NCBI RefSeq assembly: GCF_001278845.1
Contig: NZ_CP012590.1
Coordinates: 2,170,001-2,234,000 of the forward strand
Source of the DNA: Actinomyces sp. oral taxon 414
GTDB taxonomy: Bacteria > Actinomycetota > Actinomycetes > Actinomycetales > Actinomycetaceae
Direction of reading: 5' to 3'
Length of the DNA: 64,000 nucleotides
The stretch's first letter is position 1; every line of letters starts with the position of its first letter. Made by a program: the position numbers and the translations under genes. Under the pieces are notes generated by a model. It was not told the DNA's origin. It was given only the letters and a program-made list of their open reading frames with translations, and searched no databases. Shown piece after piece: positions 42,272 through 51,768 of the stretch.

Positions 42272-45200
42272 TCAGGTCACCTCCGCCAGCCAGTCGGCGA
42301 AGCGGTCCGGGGTCATGGCCGCCACCCGCATGCCCGCCCCGGCCAGGCGCTCGGCCACGACCCGGTCGTACCAGGGCTCGTCGTCGTCGTTGAGGGCGGC
42401 CAGCCCCAGCAGCCTCACCCCGGAGCCCGCCAGCGCCGCCACCTCGCCCACGAGGGAGGACACCGAGCCGCCCTCCTCGAAGTCGGACACGAGGGCCACG
42501 ACGGTGCGGGTGGGCCGGCGGACCAGGCCCGAGGCGTGGGCGACGGCCCGGGCGATATCCGTGCCGCCGCCCAGCTGGCAGGTCATGAGCACCTCCACCG
42601 GGTCGCCCGCCAGGTGACTGACGTCGACGACGGAGGTGTCGAACAGGATCAGGCGCACGCTCAGGCCGGGCAGGGCCGCCAGGATGGAGGCCATGACGGC
42701 GCTGTGCAGCAGGGACGAGGCCATGGAGCCGGACTGGTCGACCAGGATGATGACGTCCCACTGCAGGTTCTGGCGCCGCCGGCGCGACATGAAGCGCACG
42801 TCCTGGACGAGCAGGCGCCCGGTGCCGGGGTCCGCATTGCCCAGATTGGCGGCGATGGTGCGCCGCCAGTCGAAATCGCGCGCCGAGGCGCGCGGGCTGC
42901 GCCGGTCGCGCCGGCGGGAGCCGGTCAGGGCGGTGGTCAGCGGCCGGCGCAGGCGCTCGACGGCGTCGGCGACGATCCGGGCGATCAGGGCACGCAGGCC
43001 GGCAGCCAGCTGCGGGGAGATCGTGCCCTTGATGCGCAGTAGCGCCGCGCCCAGCTCGGGGCTGGTCTCAATGGAGTCCACCGCGGCGGGGTCGGCCAGC
43101 AGCTCGGTGAGCCCGTAGCGGGTCAGGGCGTCGGACTCCAGGCGCCGAAGGGTGGAGGCGGGGAAGAGCCGGCGGGCGCCGTCGAGCCAGTCCACGGCCC
43201 GCAGGGCGGAGGCCCCCAGCCCGCCGCCCGCGCCGACGCCGCCCGCCCCGGAGCCGCCCGAGGCGCCCGCGCCGGCCGCGCCGCGCCCGTGGCGCAGGCC
43301 CCGGCCGGTGTACTCGCGGTCGTAGAGGTAGCCCAGGGTCTCGTCCAGCCCGGCGTCCTCGTCCCGGCGGGGCAGGGTGGACTCGGCGTAGCGCCCCAGC
43401 ACCATGCGCCAGCGGCGCACGGCCGTCTCGGCGTCCAGGGGCGGCGCGGCGCCGTCCGGCCCCGGCGTCGCCTGGTCGTCCAGCCCCGGCGTCCCGCTCG
43501 GGCGAGCGCCCGCTCCCCCGGCCCCTCGCCCACCGGGATGATCGCCGGGCTCGTCCCCGGGGGGCCCGACCCACTGCCCCAGTCCGTCGCGCACCAGGCC
43601 GGCGACGAGATCGGCCTCCAGGCGCCGGCCGGCCTCGGCCCACTGCGGGTCGATGCGCCACACGACGTCGATCTGGGAGGCGCGGGCGCCGGTCAGGGCG
43701 GCCACCTGCTCGGCCAGGCGATGGGTCTCGGTGGGGCGCAGCGCGGTGAAGGCGCGGCGCAGGTCCGGCAGGATCGCCAGGAAGCCCGGCTCGTCCAGCC
43801 CGGTCAGGGCGCGGGTGACCGCCTCGAGGGTGTCGGGGGCGCGCAGGACGAGGTCGGGGCAGGCGCGCACGAGGCCCACGAGGAAGTCGGCCAGGCGCCC
43901 CGGGTCCGCCCCGGCGCTCAGGTGGGCGACGACGGCCCCGGCGACCTCGGCCCGGCTCAGGGATCCGATGGAGGCGGCGATGCCGGTGGCGCAGCCCACG
44001 AGAATCGGGGCGGCGGTTCGGGTCCGCCGCAGGACGTCGACCTCCCGCGCGACCGCCTGGCGCCCGGCGTCCGGATCGGCCGCCGGCGTTCCGGCGCCCG
44101 CGCCTCCCGGGCCTTCCGGGGCGTCCGGGTCGGCCGCGGTCCGGCCCAGGCGCACCAGCAGGTCGCGCACGCTCATGAGCGCGTCGACAGCGTCGGCGGC
44201 CTCGTCGTCCTCCAGCCCGGCGGCCTCGGCCACGAGCTCGGCCAGGGAGGCCACGCCCCGGCGCACCATGGCGCGCGAGCGCTCCGCCGCGCGCCCCGGG
44301 CTCAACCGGCCGGAGCCCTCCACCAGGTCCATCAGGCGGTGCAGGACCTCCGCGAGCGCCCCCAGCCCGCTCAAGTCGGCCAGGGCCGGCTCCAGGGCGT
44401 CGCACACGGCCCCGGCCAGCCCGGACTCGCCCATGACGACCAGCTCGATGAGCAGGGCAGCCAGCGCCTCGGCGCCCGGCTCGGACCCCAGGCGCTCGGC
44501 CAGACGCGCCCGGATCAGGGCGTCGAGGGTGGGGGCCCGCTCGGCGGCGCGCACGAGCTCGGCCTCCACCGCCGGGGTCCAGGCGTAGGCCCACTCCTCG
44601 ACGAACTGCCCCGCGCCCGTGCCCGCCACGAGGTCGGCGCCCCCGGTCTGCCAGGCGAACCCCGAGCCGACGAAGCGCATGGCGGCCAGGAGCTCGCGGC
44701 GCTCGCGGTGGCGGGGCTTGCGGGCCGTGTCCAGGGCGGTGCGGTGCTCGAGCGCGTCGTCGAGCATGAAGCGCATGGCCGCCAGGCGTTCGCGGACCTC
44801 GGCGACCAGCGGCGGGGCGCAGGTGCCGGCGGGCACCTCCCCCGGGCGGGAGTGGGCGAAGACGGAGGCGACCGCCGCGCCCAGGTTGCCCGACAGCCCC
44901 GCGTCGTCCTTGACCAGGCACGAGCGCAGGGCGTCGAGCAGGTCGGTGCGCCCGGGCCAGGCGCGTCCGCGCAGCGCCGCCAGTCCCAGGGCCTGCTCCA
45001 CGGCGGCCTCGACCTGGGCGGTGCCCAGCGGCTGCCCGAGCCCGCGCAGGGCGGCGGCGACGTCGAGCACCACCCCGGCGGCGAAGTCGCGCCCGCTCGT
45101 CCCCGGCTCGGTGCGGGCCCGCCAGGCGCGCCGCCACAGGCCCGGGGAGGGCATGCCGGCCCCGTAGCCGCGCAGGGAGTCCAGCCGGGCGAAGTCGTAG

Positions 45201-46105
45201 CGGATGAGCCAGCCCCCGGTACCGGGGCGCGGGTCGGGCGCGTCGGGCGCCTCGGGGGCGGAGTCGAGGGCGTCGAGGAGGGCCGGGGTGTGGAAGGCGC
45301 CGGTGACCACGACGATCGGCCCGTCCGGGGCGCCGGCGCCCGCCCCGCCCGTCCCCGAACCGGGCAGGCGCTCGAGCAGGGCGGCGGCCATGACCGCCTC
45401 GCGGGCGCGGGTGCCGTCGGCCTCCAGGACTTCAGGCTCGGCGTCCAGGCGGGCCAGGCCCGACCAGGCCAGGGTGTCGGCGAAGAAGCCGCGCCAGTCG
45501 CGGATGTCGGCGGTGGCCCGGTCCTCGAAGAGCTGCTCCCAGACCTCGTCGTGGTCGCGGCAGCCCAGCCGGGCCGCGAGGGCGTCGAGGGCGGCGGAGC
45601 GGGCCAGGTGGTACTCGGCCTGGAGGGTGCGTCCGCCCGCCCCCGCCCCGGCGTCGTCGTCGGCCCCAAAGAGGGCGCCGCGGTCGATGAAGGCCGCCTC
45701 GGCGCCGGCGGCCCCCGCCCACCGCAGGGCCACCCATTCGGGGGAGAACTCGGCCAGCGGGTAGTAGGAGGCGACGCCCTCACCCAGGGAGAGCACCGCC
45801 ACCGGCGGAACGGTCGCCGCGTCCTGGAGGGCCGGCAGCAAGTCGGTGTACTCGGCGGGCCCCTCGATGAGGACGACGGCGGGGCGGACCTCCTCCAGCA
45901 GGGCGGACAGGGCCAGGGCGCAGGCCGGGGAGTGGTGGCGGATGGGGACCAGGTGCACGCCCCGCCTCCCCCAGGTCCGCTGAGACTCCAGGGCGCGGGC
46001 GAGCCCGGGTGGGACGGGCGCGGGCGGGCCCGCCGTCGGCGCCCGTCCCGCCGTCGGCGCCGAGCCCACTGCGCCGCGCCCGTCCCGCGGCCCCGCCGTC
46101 CTCAT
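42272..46105 (-). CDS. DUF5682-VWA fusion protein (YehM + YehP)
   Basis: 1277 residues from ATG 46105, which overlaps the AAA ATPase stop (ATGA); a GTG at 46111 is an alternative. The N-terminal half is DUF5682 (VHLVPIRHHSPACALALSAL, then PAVVLIEGPAEY) as in YehM. The C-terminal part from about residue 1085 is a von Willebrand A domain with a full MIDAS: VLVDQSGSMASSL, then a Thr in QLGGGTDIARAV and Asp in ALVSDFEEGGS. Joining regions are Gly/Ala-rich. E. coli encodes these as two proteins; a fusion is strong evidence that they work together. MoxR ATPases typically act on VWA partners, so this should be the client of the upstream ATPase. Confidence 0.87.
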   Translation of the reverse strand: MRTAGPRDGRGAVGSAPTAGRAPTAGPPAPVPPGLARALESQRTWGRRGVHLVPIRHHSPACALALSALLEEVRPAVVLIEGPAEYTDLLPALQDAATVPPVAVLSLGEGVASYYPLAEFSPEWVALRWAGAAGAEAAFIDRGALFGADDDAGAGAGGRTLQAEYHLARSAALDALAARLGCRDHDEVWEQLFEDRATADIRDWRGFFADTLAWSGLARLDAEPEVLEADGTRAREAVMAAALLERLPGSGTGGAGAGAPDGPIVVVTGAFHTPALLDALDSAPEAPDAPDPRPGTGGWLIRYDFARLDSLRGYGAGMPSPGLWRRAWRARTEPGTSGRDFAAGVVLDVAAALRGLGQPLGTAQVEAAVEQALGLAALRGRAWPGRTDLLDALRSCLVKDDAGLSGNLGAAVASVFAHSRPGEVPAGTCAPPLVAEVRERLAAMRFMLDDALEHRTALDTARKPRHRERRELLAAMRFVGSGFAWQTGGADLVAGTGAGQFVEEWAYAWTPAVEAELVRAAERAPTLDALIRARLAERLGSEPGAEALAALLIELVVMGESGLAGAVCDALEPALADLSGLGALAEVLHRLMDLVEGSGRLSPGRAAERSRAMVRRGVASLAELVAEAAGLEDDEAADAVDALMSVRDLLVRLGRTAADPDAPEGPGGAGAGTPAADPDAGRQAVAREVDVLRRTRTAAPILVGCATGIAASIGSLSRAEVAGAVVAHLSAGADPGRLADFLVGLVRACPDLVLRAPDTLEAVTRALTGLDEPGFLAILPDLRRAFTALRPTETHRLAEQVAALTGARASQIDVVWRIDPQWAEAGRRLEADLVAGLVRDGLGQWVGPPGDEPGDHPGGRGAGGAGARPSGTPGLDDQATPGPDGAAPPLDAETAVRRWRMVLGRYAESTLPRRDEDAGLDETLGYLYDREYTGRGLRHGRGAAGAGASGGSGAGGVGAGGGLGASALRAVDWLDGARRLFPASTLRRLESDALTRYGLTELLADPAAVDSIETSPELGAALLRIKGTISPQLAAGLRALIARIVADAVERLRRPLTTALTGSRRRDRRSPRASARDFDWRRTIAANLGNADPGTGRLLVQDVRFMSRRRRQNLQWDVIILVDQSGSMASSLLHSAVMASILAALPGLSVRLILFDTSVVDVSHLAGDPVEVLMTCQLGGGTDIARAVAHASGLVRRPTRTVVALVSDFEEGGSVSSLVGEVAALAGSGVRLLGLAALNDDDEPWYDRVVAERLAGAGMRVAAMTPDRFADWLAEVT

Positions 46106-47316
46106 CCCCACAGGTCCTGGGAGGCGGAGAGGAACTCCTTCCAGGCGGCCGAGGAGCGGGCGCGTTCGCGCACCACCGAGTCGACGTAGAAGCGCATCCG
46201 CCTGGCGTCCTCGTCCTCGCCCTTGAGGGCCACGCCCACCAGCTGGCGGGCGACGTCGGCGGCCCGGACGGTGCCGTCGCCGAAGTAGCGGGCGCTCATG
46301 GAGGCGGCCACCCCGACATTGACGGCCTCGGCGGTGGACATGACCGCCTCGGGGCGCTTGACCGGGGCGCCCGAGGCGGTGGTGCCGGTGCGCAGGTCCG
46401 CGAAGGCGGTCACCAGCACATCGAGGACCTGCGGGCTCATGGGGGCGCGCTCGGGCCCGAGCTCGGCGTCCAGGGCCCGGGAGATGAGCTCGGCCTCGAA
46501 GGCGCGGTCGGAGACGGGGCGCACCGTCTCGAAGTTGAAGCGGCGCTTGAGGGCGGCGCTCATCTCGTGCACGCCCCGGTCACGCAGGTTGGCGGTGGCG
46601 ATGACGTTGAAGCCGGGGGCGGCGGACACGCGGAAACCGTCGCCCAGCTCGGGGACCATGAGCTGCTTCTCGCTCAGGACCGACACGAGGGTGTCCTGGA
46701 TCTCGGGCGGGCAGCGGGTGATCTCCTCGAAGCGGACCAGGCGCCCGGACTCCATGGCCTGGTAGACCGGCGAGGGCACCAGGGCCCGGCGGGTGGGGCC
46801 CTCGGCGATGAGCAGGGCGTAGTTCCACGAGTAGCGGATGTGGTCCTCGGTGGTGCCCGCCGACCCCTGAATCGTCAGGGTCGAGGCCCCACTGACCGCC
46901 GCGCTCAGCAGCTCGGAGAGCATGGACTTGGCGGTGCCCGGCTCGCCCACGAGCATGAGCCCCTGACGGCCCAGGAGCGTGACGACGGCGCGGTCGACCA
47001 GGGGGTCGTCGCCGTAGAACTTGCGGGTCACGCCCAGGTCCTCGTCGCCCACGATGAAGGCGCGTACGGAGCGGGGCGACAGCCTCCAGCCGGCCGGGAT
47101 CTCGGCGCCGGAGGCGGCGTCGGCGGCCGCCAGGGCCTCCAGCTCGGCGGCCCAGCGCTCCTCGGCGGGCGGGCGCAGCTGGGCGGGGGCGGCGCCGGGC
47201 CCGACGGCGTCAGACCGGTCGGGGGCGACGCCAGCGGCGTCGACGTCGGCGGCCGGCGCGGCCCGGGGCGGTGCTGGCCGGCGCTTCCCGGCGGCGTCGG
47301 TGTGCCTGGCGGTCAT
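46102..47316 (-). CDS. MoxR-family AAA ATPase (YehL-like)
   Basis: 404 residues from ATG 47316, with AAGGAG placed in the 12-bp gap after the endonuclease stop. Walker A is GEPGTAKS at residues 124-131. Walker B-like VRFEEITRCPPEIQ, sensor-1 NVIATANLRDRG and the arginine-finger region SAALKRRFNFE follow. Such ATPases are chaperone-like and remodel VWA proteins. The gene is sandwiched between a restriction endonuclease and the DUF5682-VWA fusion, coupled to both. It probably powers assembly or activation of the downstream complex. Confidence 0.88.
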   Translation of the reverse strand: MTARHTDAAGKRRPAPPRAAPAADVDAAGVAPDRSDAVGPGAAPAQLRPPAEERWAAELEALAAADAASGAEIPAGWRLSPRSVRAFIVGDEDLGVTRKFYGDDPLVDRAVVTLLGRQGLMLVGEPGTAKSMLSELLSAAVSGASTLTIQGSAGTTEDHIRYSWNYALLIAEGPTRRALVPSPVYQAMESGRLVRFEEITRCPPEIQDTLVSVLSEKQLMVPELGDGFRVSAAPGFNVIATANLRDRGVHEMSAALKRRFNFETVRPVSDRAFEAELISRALDAELGPERAPMSPQVLDVLVTAFADLRTGTTASGAPVKRPEAVMSTAEAVNVGVAASMSARYFGDGTVRAADVARQLVGVALKGEDEDARRMRFYVDSVVRERARSSAAWKEFLSASQDLWG

Positions 47317-47328
47317 CGTTCTCCTTCG

Positions 47329-48267
47329 TCATTCATCGTAGGGTCCCAGGAATCTTGAGCCATCAAGGTGAATCATGTGAGTGGGGTCGGAAGCCACCCA
47401 GGCTTCAGTCTCCCAGGCCAGGTCGACAAAGAACCTCCGCATGACACTCCGGTTAGGAAAACAGGAGACGTAAACCAAGCCGGCGGCGCAGTCTCGAAAA
47501 ACTCGGGAGAGCTCACTGTGGCGGACATGATCCACTGGCCCGTGAGTGGAGCAGGCTTCCATGAGGAACATCCAGTTCCTCTCCGCCTGATAGACGATCA
47601 AGTCTGGAAACTTGCCGTGCACATCGAAGGAGACGCCTAGCGAAGCTAGTCTTTCTTGCTCGAAAATCGCCAACTTTGCATCCGCATCACCCACATATAA
47701 AACTTCACCACCAGGCACGAAGTAAGCACAAAAATCCTCAATCATCACTCTGATGAGCTCATTCTGCCCACCAGCCTTCAGAGTAAATTCCTCCCCCTTT
47801 GGCGTGACCACCGGAATGCGAGCGAGATCGCGAGCAGCTCGATACTTCGCAGCCAGACCATCGACTTCCGCCAAGTACTCCTCGACTGAAACTTCGAACT
47901 CTTCGGTGCCGTACTGCCGGATACTCAGAAGAGCCTCTGGGTTCAGGCGATAGTTGTTCTTCGAGGAATTAGTTGCGCGAGACGGATCGTCATCATTATA
48001 AAGACAGAAGCCCGCATCCACAAATTGATGAAGAACGAAGCGTCGAATCGTTTCCCTCGAGTTCTCGGCAATCGGATGACCCAAAGGGCCGCGCATCCAA
48101 TCCAGGATCGCCCTAACACCCATGCGGTGATTGGTCGCTTCAGCCCACGAAGTCTGCTCATCCACCTCCGCAAGCGCGAGTAGCGTCCGAGCGGCGGTCT
48201 CGTTGGTTCGCTTCTTGTCGAAATCGAATGCGCGAAGGATCTCCCGCGCCTCGTCCACCTTGCTCAT
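47329..48267 (-). CDS. BsuBI/PstI-family type II restriction endonuclease
   Basis: 312 residues from ATG 48267, overlapping the methyltransferase stop by four bases. The nuclease block is typical of the family: YVGDADAKLAIFEQE (from residue 191), GKFPDLIVY (218-226) and LMEACSTHGPVDHVRHSEL (from 235), giving the Asp/Glu catalytic set. The N-terminal 180 residues are helical with a LSIRQYG motif. Family members cut CTGCAG, but specificity here is inferred only. The DNA is clearly less GC-rich than its neighbours, which points to horizontal transfer. A full reading frame suggests an active enzyme. Confidence 0.9.
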   Translation of the reverse strand: MSKVDEAREILRAFDFDKKRTNETAARTLLALAEVDEQTSWAEATNHRMGVRAILDWMRGPLGHPIAENSRETIRRFVLHQFVDAGFCLYNDDDPSRATNSSKNNYRLNPEALLSIRQYGTEEFEVSVEEYLAEVDGLAAKYRAARDLARIPVVTPKGEEFTLKAGGQNELIRVMIEDFCAYFVPGGEVLYVGDADAKLAIFEQERLASLGVSFDVHGKFPDLIVYQAERNWMFLMEACSTHGPVDHVRHSELSRVFRDCAAGLVYVSCFPNRSVMRRFFVDLAWETEAWVASDPTHMIHLDGSRFLGPYDE

Positions 48268-49697
48268 GCCGCTGTGACTTCCGCCCCGCCCATGATCTGC
48301 TCGACCGCCCGGTCGGGGTCGAGCCCCGACCCGCCCAGCAGCCGCAGCCGCTCCGGGTCCGGGAACCTCATGCGCCTCAAGTCCCCGGCGTTGACCTGCG
48401 TGTGCCCCGAGAACACGCGGAAATAGGCGTCCACCCGCCCGGAGTTGAGCCACGTCACCAAGCCCGCCGCCACATCCTTCTCCAGGCCGTGTCCGGCCCG
48501 GTGGATGTAGTTGAGCTTGTTGTCGAAGGCGGCCGGCCGGTCGTCCAACCACAGGGCGGCCACGATCCGCCGTCTCTCCTCCTTGGCGGAGAACCTCTTG
48601 ACCAGGACGTAGGCGCCGGCGGGCACGAGCAGCCCGGACGAGCGCGCCGGGGCCGCGTTCAGCCACTGGGGCTTGCGGAGCGCCCCGCGCGGATGCACCA
48701 CCCGCCCGCCCACGATATTGGCCGGGTAGACCATCGGCGCGAAGCGCTCGCCGGGGACGGCCGCCAGAAGATCGCGGGACCGGAAGTCCACGACCCTTCC
48801 CGTGGACACCGACAGGCCGAGGTCCGCCAGCGTGCACCGGGCCCGCTCCATCCACGACACCGCGGCGCCGTCCTCCTCGGAGGCGGGCACGAAGACGAAG
48901 TCGTCGGTGACCACCTGCGAGTAGGGGACCGTGCGCACCACGGGGGCGTCCCGGTGATCCGCCGAGGAGGACAGGCGCACTGTCGGCGGCGCCGTCCCCC
49001 GCGTCGCGGCGACGATGATCGTCTCCTGGAGCACGCCCAGGTCCCCGAAGACCTCCGAGCGCGACCGGAAGGTGTGGATGGCGTCAATGCCGCACCGGTC
49101 GAGCAGGGCGCGGCGGAACGCCGAGAAGTACGCGCCGTTCATCCACGAGCGGGGTGTGATCGACACCTGCTGGCCGCCCTCGTCCAGGAGCAGCGAGCCC
49201 AGCGCCATGAAACCCGCGTAGATATTGGGCACCGCGACTCCCGCGACGCGCAGGTCCCGGTCGAGCGCCGAGCCCGAGCGGATCTTGCGGTACGGCGGAT
49301 TCTGGATCACCAGGTCGAAGCGCTCATCGGTGCGCAGGGCCCAGTCCACGACGTCGCCCCCGACCAGGCGGGTGCGCGCCCCCGCCGCCTCCAGGTCCCC
49401 CAGCGTCCGGGACAGCACGCCGTGGAGCCTCTCATCGACCTCCACCGCGGTGAGCGCGACCTCCAGATCCGGCGCCTCGCGCCGCACCCGGTCCACGACG
49501 GCGGCCGACAGCACACCGGACCCGGCCCCCGGGTCGAGCACGCGCAGGACGCCGGTACGCGGCAGGCGCGGCAGGCCGGCCATGAGCGAGGCGACCGCCA
49601 CCGGCGTGAAGAACTGCCCCAGGTCGGCCCGACTCGCGGCATCGAGCCCCGCCAGGGCGGCGTCGCGGCGGGCGGCGGCGAGCGGGAGCAGATCCAT
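48264..49697 (-). CDS. N6-adenine DNA methyltransferase (PstI/BsuBI-type partner)
   Basis: 477 residues. The SAM-binding start is LGQFFTPVAVASLM (residues 26-39) and DPGAGSG (55-61), with the catalytic NPPY at 133-136. The remainder is a target-recognition region including NIVGGRVVHPRGALRKP and FSGHTQVNAGDLRRMRFP, as in adenine methyltransferases of the Eco57I/PstI group. It should protect host DNA from the downstream endonuclease, with which it is translationally coupled. GC is higher than in the endonuclease gene. The gap to etfA upstream is 71 bp on the same strand, so read-through from the etf unit is possible. Confidence 0.9.
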   Translation of the reverse strand: MDLLPLAAARRDAALAGLDAASRADLGQFFTPVAVASLMAGLPRLPRTGVLRVLDPGAGSGVLSAAVVDRVRREAPDLEVALTAVEVDERLHGVLSRTLGDLEAAGARTRLVGGDVVDWALRTDERFDLVIQNPPYRKIRSGSALDRDLRVAGVAVPNIYAGFMALGSLLLDEGGQQVSITPRSWMNGAYFSAFRRALLDRCGIDAIHTFRSRSEVFGDLGVLQETIIVAATRGTAPPTVRLSSSADHRDAPVVRTVPYSQVVTDDFVFVPASEEDGAAVSWMERARCTLADLGLSVSTGRVVDFRSRDLLAAVPGERFAPMVYPANIVGGRVVHPRGALRKPQWLNAAPARSSGLLVPAGAYVLVKRFSAKEERRRIVAALWLDDRPAAFDNKLNYIHRAGHGLEKDVAAGLVTWLNSGRVDAYFRVFSGHTQVNAGDLRRMRFPDPERLRLLGGSGLDPDRAVEQIMGGAEVTAA

Positions 49698-49768
49698 GCG
49701 GTCAGGGTAGCGCCCGGGTACGACGCTTACGGCCCCGGCCCGTCCGCGCGCACGGCGCCGGGTCCGGC

Positions 49769-50785
49769 TCAGCCGCGCAGGCGCGCCAGCTCGTCCACCA
49801 GCTGGGGCACGACGTCGGCCACGTCCCCGACCACCCCGAAGTCCGCCATCTCGAAGATGGGTGCCTCGGAGTCGTCACACACCGCCACGATGGTCCCGGC
49901 CCCCTGGATGCCGCTGGTGTGGTGGATCGCCCCGGACACGCCCAGCCCGATGTACAGGCGAGGCGAGATCGTCTCGCCGGTCTGGCCGATCTGGGCGCTG
50001 CGCTCGATCCAGCCCTCGTCGCAGGCCACGCGGGTCGCCCCCACGGCCGCGCCCAGCGGGTCGGCCAGGGAGCGGACCAGGTCGAAGTCGCCGTCGACCC
50101 CGCGCCCGCCGACCACGACGGTGCGGGCCTCGGTGAGGGGCGGGCCTGCGGCCGCCCCGACGCGCTCGCGGGAGACCACGCGCACCGCCCGCGAGGCGGG
50201 GGCCACGTCCACTTCGAGCGGCTCGACCTGGGGGGCGCGCCCGGCGGCCGGCTCCCGGCCGTCCGTCTCGGCCCCGAAGGCGCCGGGGCGCACGGCGATC
50301 ACCGGGGTCCCCTCGGGGGCCGGGGCCACCGACATGGTGGTCGACCAGGAGCCCGAGAGCACCAGCTTGGAGGCCCGCAGCTCGCCGTCGACGACCTCCA
50401 GGGCGGCGACGTCGGACACGCAGGCCGAGCCGAGCAGAACCGCGGCCCGGCCGGCGATCTCCTTGCCGCGGTAGTCGGAGACGACGAGGACGGCGCCCGG
50501 GCGCACCCGGCGGGCCGCGGCGACCAGGACGTCGGCGGCGGCGCCGGCGAGGGGCTCCGGGTCGCCCAGGTCGGCCGTCAGGACGCGGTCGGCGCCGGCG
50601 GCGGCGAGGACGGCCGGGGCGTCGGCGCCGGCGTCGCCCAGCACGAGGGCGACGACCTCGCCGTCGGTCAGGCGCCGGGCGCCGCCCAGCAGGTCCAGGC
50701 ACGCCCCGGCGGGGGCGGGGGCGGCGCCGGTCGGGGCGTCCGGGTCGACCAGGACGAGGACGGGGACAGTGAGGGTGGGGGACAT
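49769..50785 (-). CDS. etfA: Electron transfer flavoprotein alpha subunit
   Basis: 338 residues. It binds FAD and passes electrons from acyl-CoA and related dehydrogenases to the respiratory chain. The C-terminal FAD domain has the ETF-alpha signature region (LYIGLGVSGAIHHTSGIQGA, then TIVAVCDDSEAPIFEMADFG). The N-terminal half is Ala/Asp-rich and diverged. It lies 32 bp after etfB and is surely co-transcribed; the restriction-modification genes follow on the same strand. Confidence 0.9.
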   Translation of the reverse strand: MSPTLTVPVLVLVDPDAPTGAAPAPAGACLDLLGGARRLTDGEVVALVLGDAGADAPAVLAAAGADRVLTADLGDPEPLAGAAADVLVAAARRVRPGAVLVVSDYRGKEIAGRAAVLLGSACVSDVAALEVVDGELRASKLVLSGSWSTTMSVAPAPEGTPVIAVRPGAFGAETDGREPAAGRAPQVEPLEVDVAPASRAVRVVSRERVGAAAGPPLTEARTVVVGGRGVDGDFDLVRSLADPLGAAVGATRVACDEGWIERSAQIGQTGETISPRLYIGLGVSGAIHHTSGIQGAGTIVAVCDDSEAPIFEMADFGVVGDVADVVPQLVDELARLRG

Positions 50786-50817
50786 GCTCTTTCTCTCCTT
50801 CTGGCCTCTGACCGCGC

Positions 50818-51606
50818 TCAGACGAGCTTGTTCTCGACGAGCCAGGCGGCCAGCTCGCGCCCGGCCGCCCCGGCGTCGGTACGGATAATGCCGGCCTGGC
50901 GGGCGGGCCTGGCCTTGGAGTCGACGACGGCGACGGCGGGCCCGGCGCCCGGCTCCAGGCCGAGGTCGGCCAGGTCCCAGGTGTCGACGGGCTTCTTCTT
51001 GGCGGCCCGCATGGCGGCGAAATTGGGGTAGCGCGGCTCGTTGGCCTGGTCGGTGACGGACACCAGGGCCGGGGCGGGGGCGGTCAGCGACTCACGCAGG
51101 GTCCCCACGGCGCGGGTGATCAGGACCTCCCCGGCGTCGGAGACCTCCAGGGAGGAGGCCAGGGTGAGGGCGGGCACGCCCAGGGCGGCCGCCAGCGCCC
51201 CCGGCAGCATGGAGGTCATGGCGTCCAGCGAGGCCATGCCGGTAATGACCAGGTCCACGTCCCCGGTCCCGCTGTCCTCCGCCCCGCCGATGCGCCCGAT
51301 GGCCGCGGCCAGGGTGCGGGCGGTGGCGACGACGTCGGCCCCGGCCAGGGACTCGTCGGTGACGAGCACGCCGGAGTCGGCGCCCATCTGGAGGGCGCGG
51401 CGCAGGCCGTCCTCGGCGTCCTCGGGCCCCATGGTCAGGGCGACGACCTCGCCGCCGAGGTCCTCGACGAGGGCGACGGCGGCCTCGACGGCGTTCTCGT
51501 CGAGCTCGTTGAGGACGTCGTCCTCCCCGCGCACGAGCCGGCCGCCCTCCAGACGGCGCTCCGACTGCACGTCGGGGACGTGCTTGATGCAGACCACGAT
51601 TTTCAT
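50818..51606 (-). CDS. etfB: Electron transfer flavoprotein beta subunit
   Basis: 262 residues from ATG 51606. It starts with the family motif MKIVVCIKHVPDVQSERRL and continues LNELDENAVEAAVALVEDLG and DVDLVITGMASLDAMTSMLP; an ANEPRYPNFAAMRAAKKKP segment near residue 190 matches the beta-subunit signature. It pairs with EtfA directly downstream. Divergent from glgX; the shared 162-bp region probably carries both promoters. Confidence 0.92.
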   Translation of the reverse strand: MKIVVCIKHVPDVQSERRLEGGRLVRGEDDVLNELDENAVEAAVALVEDLGGEVVALTMGPEDAEDGLRRALQMGADSGVLVTDESLAGADVVATARTLAAAIGRIGGAEDSGTGDVDLVITGMASLDAMTSMLPGALAAALGVPALTLASSLEVSDAGEVLITRAVGTLRESLTAPAPALVSVTDQANEPRYPNFAAMRAAKKKPVDTWDLADLGLEPGAGPAVAVVDSKARPARQAGIIRTDAGAAGRELAAWLVENKLV

Positions 51607-51768
51607 GCGCCCAAGATTGCCATATCGCGCCATCGCCGCCGCCGGTCGGAATCGGCTTGAGACGGAGCGCACGCCGCCCCGGCTCATGTGCCGCGGGTCT
51701 CACCGCACCGGCGGCGTATGTCTCACTCGCACCGTTGGAGTTGGTACCGACCGGGCCCAGCCGGGACA

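Noticed and set aside
43289..46189. Nearly 1000-codon plus-strand frame opposite the DUF5682-VWA gene
   Set aside because: Shadow of GC-biased codon use; no start signal or motif, and the minus strand encodes a recognisable VWA domain.
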